Source: Bacillus licheniformis DSM 13 = ATCC 14580
Lineage (GTDB): Bacteria > Bacillota > Bacilli > Bacillales > Bacillaceae
Direction of reading: 5' to 3'
Assembly (NCBI RefSeq): GCF_000011645.1
Contig: NC_006270.3
Coordinates: 3,928,501 to 3,992,500 of the forward strand
DNA: 64,000 bases
Positions 59,536 through 64,000 of the stretch are shown here, piece by piece. The notes beneath the pieces were generated by a model. It saw only the letters and a program-made list of their open reading frames with translations, searched no databases and had not been told where the DNA came from. How positions within the stretch are numbered: position 1 is the first letter of the stretch; every line of letters starts with the position of its first letter. The position numbers and the translations under genes are program-made.

Positions 59536-60372
59536 CTATTTTGAAATATCAACAAATCCCTCGCCGAATACATCCCTGACATCGTGGATGATGACAAATG
59601 CTTTTTTATCTGTGCTTCTAATAATTTTCTTCAGCATGGACAGCTCTTGTTTATTAATGACAATGTATAAAATTTCTTTGGAGTCGCCCGTATAGTGCCC
59701 GCGTCCCGATAATATCGTGACGCCGCGGTCCATCAGGGTATTGACCTGCGCCGCGATCTCGTTTTTATGCTCGGAAATAATCGTGATCGCCTTTTTCGTG
59801 TTGAGCCCTTCGATAATGAAGTCCATGACCTTCGTGGCGATGTACAGCATGACAATCGTAAACATCAGCTTTTCAGCTCCAATGATAAAGTAGGAACTGA
59901 AGACGACAACTAAATCGATCATCAGCAAGGCATAGCTGATGTTCCAGTCAAAATATTTATTGGCGATTCTCGCGAGAATCGCAGACCCGGCGGTGGTTCC
60001 GCCGACACGGATGATCATGCCGATTCCGACGCCGGCAAATACCCCGGCAAAGATGGTGCTGATGATCACTTCATCGGCCGGCACCGTCCAATCTTCGGTG
60101 ACGTGCAGAAAGAACGAATTGGCCGCCACCGCAATAATAGTGTAAATCGTCGTCTTTTTATCCAAAAAGCGATAGCCGATAATCAGAAGAATGCCGTTCA
60201 GTACAAAGTTTGTGATGCCCGGAGACCATTCAAAAACGTAGTATAAAATCAGCGTGATCCCCGTGACGCCGCCTTCTCCCAAGTCATTCGGGATGGCGAA
60301 CAGATTCACGGCTAACGCAAAGAAAAATGCGCCTATAATGATCAATATTATGTCCATTGCTTTCTTTTTCAT
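59536..60372 (-). CDS. yxkD: YitT-family (UPF0750) membrane protein YxkD
   Basis: Protein of 278 residues with five to six membrane segments in the first 190 (DUF161, e.g. ANDLGEGGVTGI-like NDLGEGGVTGITLIL and RVGGTTAGSAILARI) and a C-terminal DUF2179 domain (KKAITIISEHKNEIA...FVIIHDVRDVFGEGF). Start at 60372 follows GGAAGGGG; the longer frame to 60456 would include the riboswitch terminator. It lies behind a ykkC-yxkD RNA, so it is switched by guanidine; its transport role is unproven. Confidence 0.9.
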   Translation of the reverse strand: MKKKAMDIILIIIGAFFFALAVNLFAIPNDLGEGGVTGITLILYYVFEWSPGITNFVLNGILLIIGYRFLDKKTTIYTIIAVAANSFFLHVTEDWTVPADEVIISTIFAGVFAGVGIGMIIRVGGTTAGSAILARIANKYFDWNISYALLMIDLVVVFSSYFIIGAEKLMFTIVMLYIATKVMDFIIEGLNTKKAITIISEHKNEIAAQVNTLMDRGVTILSGRGHYTGDSKEILYIVINKQELSMLKKIIRSTDKKAFVIIHDVRDVFGEGFVDISK

Positions 60373-60417
60373 AAATACATCCCCTTCCTTTGTCCTTAAT
60401 CGATTTCCTGTAAAAAG

Positions 60418-60588
60418 TAAAAAAGCCCAGGAGAGAAGCTCTTTGATTAAGAGCAAAAACTCCTGGGCTTTTATCCCACCGTGTCATAACGATACTTCGC
60501 TATGTGTTTTCTCTCGGACCAGACCAGCGCGGGAGGGCACTGCGGAACCCTAGAAAACCACCTTTTCTCTGCTATCAATTTGTCATCT
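60418..60588 (-). ncRNA. ykkC-yxkD (guanidine-I) riboswitch with terminator
   Basis: The yxkD leader carries the conserved blocks of this RNA, read on the minus strand: CTAGGGTTCCG (60553-60543), CTGGTCTGGTCCGAGAG (60527-60511) and ACACGGTGGGATAAAAGCCC (60484-60465). AAAAGCCCAGGAG then pairs with CTCCTGGGCTTTT (60421-60433) to give a terminator with T-run. Guanidine binding should hold the first arm and let transcription go on into yxkD. The class was named after this gene. Confidence 0.93.
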
Positions 60589-60594
60589 TCAAGC

Positions 60595-60623
60595 ATTATA
60601 AGTGAAATTCTGGGGTCTATCAA
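60595..60623 (-). promoter_or_regulatory. SigA promoter of the yxkD riboswitch
   Basis: Minus strand TTGATA (60623-60618), 17 bases, TATAAT (60600-60595); start expected near 60588. Confidence 0.82.
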
Positions 60624-60733
60624 CCCCTATATCAGCCTGAAAGATTTGTTTTTTTGTAAAATAGCTTCCATCTGTCAGCGATAAAACCATTCTATAATAA
60701 TAGATATACGTGTTTTGCCTGGGAGGCGCTCTT

Positions 60734-61174
60734 ATGAACAAACAAAAACGGCAATGGCTCATCAAGCAGACCATTCTCGAACATCCGGTAGAAAATCAGG
60801 AACAGCTGGCATCCCTGCTGGAAAAACGCGGCATCACCGTTTCGCAGTCTACCATTTCCCGCGATATTAAAGAAATGTATCTTGTGAAACAGCCCGGTGA
60901 AAACGGAAAACTTGTCTACACGACAAATGCTTCTTTATCCATCAATCCTTCCAAAATATTAAAAGATAAAATCTCTGACGTTGTCCTGCATGTGCATCGA
61001 ACGGACAACTTGATCATTATTAAAACAATGCCCGGCAACGCCCATGCCATCGGCGTTCTTCTTGATAAGCTCGGAAGCCCGGAAATGCTGGGCTGTATAT
61101 GCGGGAACGATACATGCCTTGTGATTTCCCAGTCACCTGAGGCAGCCCAATCATTTTATGACCATTTATGCTGA
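60734..61174 (+). CDS. ArgR-family arginine regulator paralogue
   Basis: Protein of 146 residues with N-terminal winged helix (SLLEKRGITVSQSTISRDIKEM, the recognition SQ-TISRDI) and C-terminal hexamer/arginine domain (PGNAHAIGVLLDKL, LGCICGNDTCLVI with GNDT). The ATG at 60734 follows GGGAGG. It stands directly before arcABD, so it likely acts as the arginine-dependent activator of the arc operon, apart from the general AhrC. A terminator separates it from arcA. Confidence 0.88.
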   Translation: MNKQKRQWLIKQTILEHPVENQEQLASLLEKRGITVSQSTISRDIKEMYLVKQPGENGKLVYTTNASLSINPSKILKDKISDVVLHVHRTDNLIIIKTMPGNAHAIGVLLDKLGSPEMLGCICGNDTCLVISQSPEAAQSFYDHLC

Positions 61175-61201
61175 TCCGGCCGTCCGGATCAGCTTTTTTT
61201 G
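61170..61201 (+). terminator. Terminator after the ArgR paralogue
   Basis: GCTGATCCGG and CCGGATCAGC with a 4-base loop, then seven Ts; overlaps the stop codon region. Confidence 0.92.
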
Positions 61202-61337
61202 CCCTTCAAAAAAATTTTTTTCGAGAAATCCCCGTTAAAAATATACACGTTTTATACGTTCTATTCTCCGCTCCGACAGGAACTTATTTTCCATTTATCA
61301 TAATTATTCATTTTTGTTTTTGCTTCATCAAAAAACA

Positions 61338-61353
61338 TGTGAAATATATCACG
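61338..61353 (+). promoter_or_regulatory. Crp/Fnr-type operator of the arc operon
   Basis: TGTGAAATATATCACG, a near-perfect TGTGA-N6-TCACA palindrome about 100 bases ahead of arcA. ArcR, a Crp/Fnr protein, is known to activate the anaerobic arc operon of B. licheniformis. An ARG-box half-site (ATTATTCA) lies at 61303-61310. Confidence 0.75.
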
Positions 61354-61435
61354 TTTTTGTTGTTATCGCTTTCACATCGCGCTTCTCCTTCCTGTTTTAA
61401 GCTGTACATGTAACAAAAAGAGCTTAGGAGGCGGG

Positions 61436-62677
61436 ATGATCATGACAACACCGATACACGTTTACTCAGAAATCGGCCCTTTAAAAACCGTTATGCTGAA
61501 GCGGCCCGGTCGGGAACTGGAAAACCTTACACCCGAATATCTGGAAAGGCTTCTCTTTGACGATATTCCCTTTTTGCCAGCGGTGCAAAAAGAGCATGAC
61601 CAATTTGCAGAAACATTAAAGCAACAGGGGGCTGAAGTTCTTTATTTAGAAAAGCTGACGGCCGAAGCTTTGGATGACGCATTAGTCCGCGAGCAGTTTA
61701 TCGATGAGCTTTTAACGGAAAGCAAAGCGGATATCAACGGCGCATACGACAGGCTGAAAGAGTTTTTGCTTACCTTTGACGCCGATTCAATGGTTGAACA
61801 GGTGATGAGCGGCATTCGAAAAAATGAGCTTGAACGCGAAAAAAAATCGCATCTTCATGAGCTGATGGAAGACCATTATCCATTTTATCTCGATCCGATG
61901 CCGAACCTTTATTTCACAAGAGATCCGGCGGCCGCCATCGGCAGCGGACTGACCATCAACAAAATGAAGGAGCCTGCCCGCCGAAGGGAATCGCTGTTTA
62001 TGCGCTACATTATCAATCACCACCCGCGTTTTAAAGGACACGAGATTCCGGTTTGGCTCGACCGTGATTTCAAATTCAATATCGAAGGCGGAGATGAGCT
62101 TGTCTTAAATGAAGAAACCGTTGCGATCGGGGTATCGGAACGGACAACGGCTCAGGCGATCGAGCGTCTTGTCCGGAACTTGTTTCAGCGGCAGAGCCGG
62201 ATTCGCCGTGTACTGGCCGTCGAAATACCAAAGAGCAGAGCCTTTATGCATTTAGATACCGTCTTCACGATGGTTGACCGAGATCAATTCACGATCCATC
62301 CCGCCATCCAGGGGCCTGAAGGAGACATGCGGATCTTCGTTCTTGAAAGAGGAAAAACGGCAGACGAGATTCATACAACTGAAGAACACAATTTGCCGGA
62401 AGTGCTGAAGAGAACGCTCGGCCTTTCAGATGTCAACTTGATCTTCTGCGGCGGCGGAGACGAAATTGCTTCAGCCAGGGAGCAATGGAATGACGGCTCC
62501 AATACACTCGCGATCGCTCCGGGGGTTGTCGTCACCTATGACCGGAATTACATTTCTAACGAATGTTTGAGAGAACAGGGCATTAAGGTAATCGAAATCC
62601 CGAGCGGGGAGCTTTCAAGAGGACGCGGCGGCCCGCGCTGCATGAGCATGCCGCTCTACCGAGAAGATGTGAAATAA
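61436..62677 (+). CDS. arcA: Arginine deiminase
   Basis: Enzyme of 413 residues that turns arginine into citrulline and ammonia, first step of the ADI path which yields ATP without oxygen. Motifs: [35 protein letters not shown] (catalytic His), and [14 protein letters not shown] with the nucleophile Cys near the end. A second ATG lies two codons on (61442) and is slightly better spaced from TAGGAGG, so the true length may be 411. First gene of arcABD. Confidence 0.95.
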
Positions 62678-62705
62678 CCAACCTAAAGAAAAAGGAGAGA
62701 GATCC

Positions 62706-63713
62706 ATGAACCAAACGATTAATTTAAAAGGCAGAAGCTACTTAGCTGAAAAAGATTTTTCAGAAGAAGAAATCCTCTATTTGCTCGATCTGGCCCAGAA
62801 ACTAAAAGAAAAAAAAGCACAAGGCATCAGGCATCGCTATTTGGAAGGCAAAAACATCGCTTTGCTGTTTGAAAAGCCTTCTACAAGAACGCGCTGCGCT
62901 TTTACGACAGCCTGTATCGACCTCGGTGCGCATCCCGAATATTTGGGCAAAGACGACATTCAGCTCGGCAAAAAAGAGTCGATCGAAGACACGGCCAAAG
63001 TTCTCGGCCGCATGTTCGACGGAATTGAATTCCGCGGATTTGAACACGAAAAAGTGATCTCACTGGCAGAGCATTCCGGTGTGCCGGTATGGAACGGGCT
63101 GACCGATTTATGGCATCCGACGCAGATGCTTGCGGACTTTATGACTGTGAAAGAACATACGGGACGCGTAAAAGGCGTCAAGCTCACCTATATCGGCGAC
63201 GGCCGGAACAATGTCGCCAACAGCCTGCTCATCGGCGGCGCAAAAGTCGGCATGGACGTAAGAATCTGTTCGCCTCAAGAGCTTTTCCCTGATCAGGACA
63301 TAGTTAAAATGGCGGAAGCGTTCGCTGAAGAATCCGGCGGAAAAATCACCGTTACAAGCGATACAGATAAAGCCGTGTCCGGAGCCGACGTTCTGTATAC
63401 GGACGTCTGGGTATCCATGGGGGAAGAAGACAAGTTTGCAGAAAGAATCAAACTGCTCAAGCCTTATCAAGTGAATATGGATCTCGTCAAGAAAACAGGC
63501 AACGACAACGTCATCTTCCTGCACTGTCTGCCTGCCTTCCACGACCTTCATACAACCTACGGACAAAATGTTTACGAACAGCACGGCCTTAAAGAAATGG
63601 AAGTGACGGACGAAGTGTTCCGCAGCAAACACTCTAAAGTGTTCGATGAAGCTGAAAACCGCATGCACACGATTAAAGCTGTCATGGCAGCGACGCTCGG
63701 CGATCTTGACTGA
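62706..63713 (+). CDS. arcB: Catabolic ornithine carbamoyltransferase
   Basis: Enzyme of 335 residues splitting citrulline with phosphate into ornithine and carbamoyl phosphate. Motifs: FEKPSTRTRCAF (carbamoyl-phosphate site), HPTQMLADF and FLHCLPAFHD (ornithine loop with Cys). Follows arcA by 28 bases behind AAAGGAGAG. Operon position and the arcA neighbour mark it as the catabolic form rather than ArgF. Confidence 0.95.
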   Translation: MNQTINLKGRSYLAEKDFSEEEILYLLDLAQKLKEKKAQGIRHRYLEGKNIALLFEKPSTRTRCAFTTACIDLGAHPEYLGKDDIQLGKKESIEDTAKVLGRMFDGIEFRGFEHEKVISLAEHSGVPVWNGLTDLWHPTQMLADFMTVKEHTGRVKGVKLTYIGDGRNNVANSLLIGGAKVGMDVRICSPQELFPDQDIVKMAEAFAEESGGKITVTSDTDKAVSGADVLYTDVWVSMGEEDKFAERIKLLKPYQVNMDLVKKTGNDNVIFLHCLPAFHDLHTTYGQNVYEQHGLKEMEVTDEVFRSKHSKVFDEAENRMHTIKAVMAATLGDLD

Positions 63714-63715
63714 CA

Positions 63716-63740
63716 GGAAAAGGGACTCATTCCCTTTTCC
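63716..63740 (+). terminator. Hairpin between arcB and arcD
   Basis: GGAAAAGGGA and TCCCTTTTCC, perfect 10-bp stem, 5-base loop, no T-run. Probably an intra-operon mRNA stabiliser or partial terminator. Confidence 0.6.
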
Positions 63741-63766
63741 ATTCTAAACCGAATGAGGTGACAAAA

Positions 63767-64000
63767 ATGGCGGAAGAAAAAAAACTTGGGCTGTTTGCGC
63801 TCATCGCGCTTGTCATCGGATCGATGATCGGCGGGGGCGCCTTCAACCTTGCAAGCGACATGGCTTCAGGGGCGGGGGCGGGAGCCATTTTAATCGGCTG
63901 GATCATCACCGGAGTCGGCATGATTGCCCTGGCATTCTCTTTCCAAAACTTGACGACGAAAAGGCCTGATTTAGACGGCGGTATTTTCACTTATGCCCGG
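63767..64000 (+). CDS. arcD: Arginine/ornithine antiporter, N-terminal part
   Basis: First 78 codons (MAEEKKLGLFALIALVIGSM...) of an APC-family transporter, cut by the window end. The first segment with IGSMIGGGAFNLASDMA is the APC helix-1 motif of ArcD-type antiporters, which trade arginine for ornithine in the deiminase path. GAGGTGACAAAA precedes the ATG at 63767. Confidence 0.9.
   Translation, partial: MAEEKKLGLFALIALVIGSMIGGGAFNLASDMASGAGAGAILIGWIITGVGMIALAFSFQNLTTKRPDLDGGIFTYAR

Noticed and set aside
63108..63668. 186-codon minus-strand frame inside arcB
   Set aside because: Opposite to a fully conserved ornithine carbamoyltransferase and without a start site.
1..64000. Mobile elements, prophage, CRISPR, tRNA or rRNA genes
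   Set aside because: None of their marks (transposase motifs, terminal repeats, spaced repeats, conserved RNA sequence) were found.

Overview
The window is chromosomal DNA of a low-GC Firmicute of the Bacillus subtilis group. It is almost certainly Bacillus licheniformis: it carries the complete two-peptide lantibiotic (lichenicidin) cluster, an arginine deiminase (arc) operon, and many blocks whose gene order matches B. subtilis (sigY-yxlCDEFG, cydABCD-yxkO, ansAB-mleN-mleA with ansR, yxdJKLM-yxeA). No rRNA, tRNA, IS element, prophage or CRISPR array was seen.

Layout, left to right. (1) 1-4783: a partial Bcr/CflA-type exporter, the ECF sigma operon sigY-yxlCDEFG with a SigY-type promoter, and the divergent transporter yxlH. 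(2) 4787-9540: two catalases, divergently arranged. katX has a SigF-like promoter; katA has a perfect PerR box and is followed by a PerR/Fur-family regulator and a ferrochelatase, a compact 'haem enzyme + peroxide regulator + haem synthesis' module. (3) 9550-24782: lichenicidin biosynthesis. licA1-licM1 (+) and licA2-licM2-licT-licP-licX (-) diverge from a 120-bp region with two overlapping antiparallel promoters; licR-licY-licF-licG-licE-licH-licI (regulation and immunity) follow on the minus strand. (4) 24783-36405: secreted pectate lyase with a cre site, NAD(P)HX dehydratase, cytochrome bd genes cydABCD, a formate/nitrite-type channel behind a perfect Rex/Fnr palindrome, a frameshifted DUF1259 gene and malic enzyme mleA. 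(5) 36440-42207: mleN, ansB, ansA, ansR and a 6-phosphogluconolactonase; the ans/mle genes take asparagine to aspartate, fumarate and on to malate use. (6) 42404-47362: peptide-sensing module yxdJKLM-yxeA, with the response regulator gene broken by a frameshift. (7) 47453-60623: small membrane proteins, a lipoprotein deacetylase (yxkH), a broken MocR regulator, a BcsA-like glycosyltransferase with PilZ-like domains, citrate/malate symporter cimH, glpQ with PhoP-type repeats, a small excalibur protein, an LTA synthase paralogue, and yxkD behind a ykkC-yxkD (guanidine-I) riboswitch. (8) 60734-64000: an ArgR paralogue and arcA-arcB-arcD (cut by the window end) with a Crp/Fnr-type operator.

Much of the window deals with envelope stress and antimicrobial peptides (lic, yxl, yxd), oxidative stress (kat) and low-oxygen metabolism (cyd, FNT channel, arc, mle). 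Three genes (DUF1259, yxdJ, MocR) are each broken by an apparent one-base indel; these may be real decay or base-call errors.
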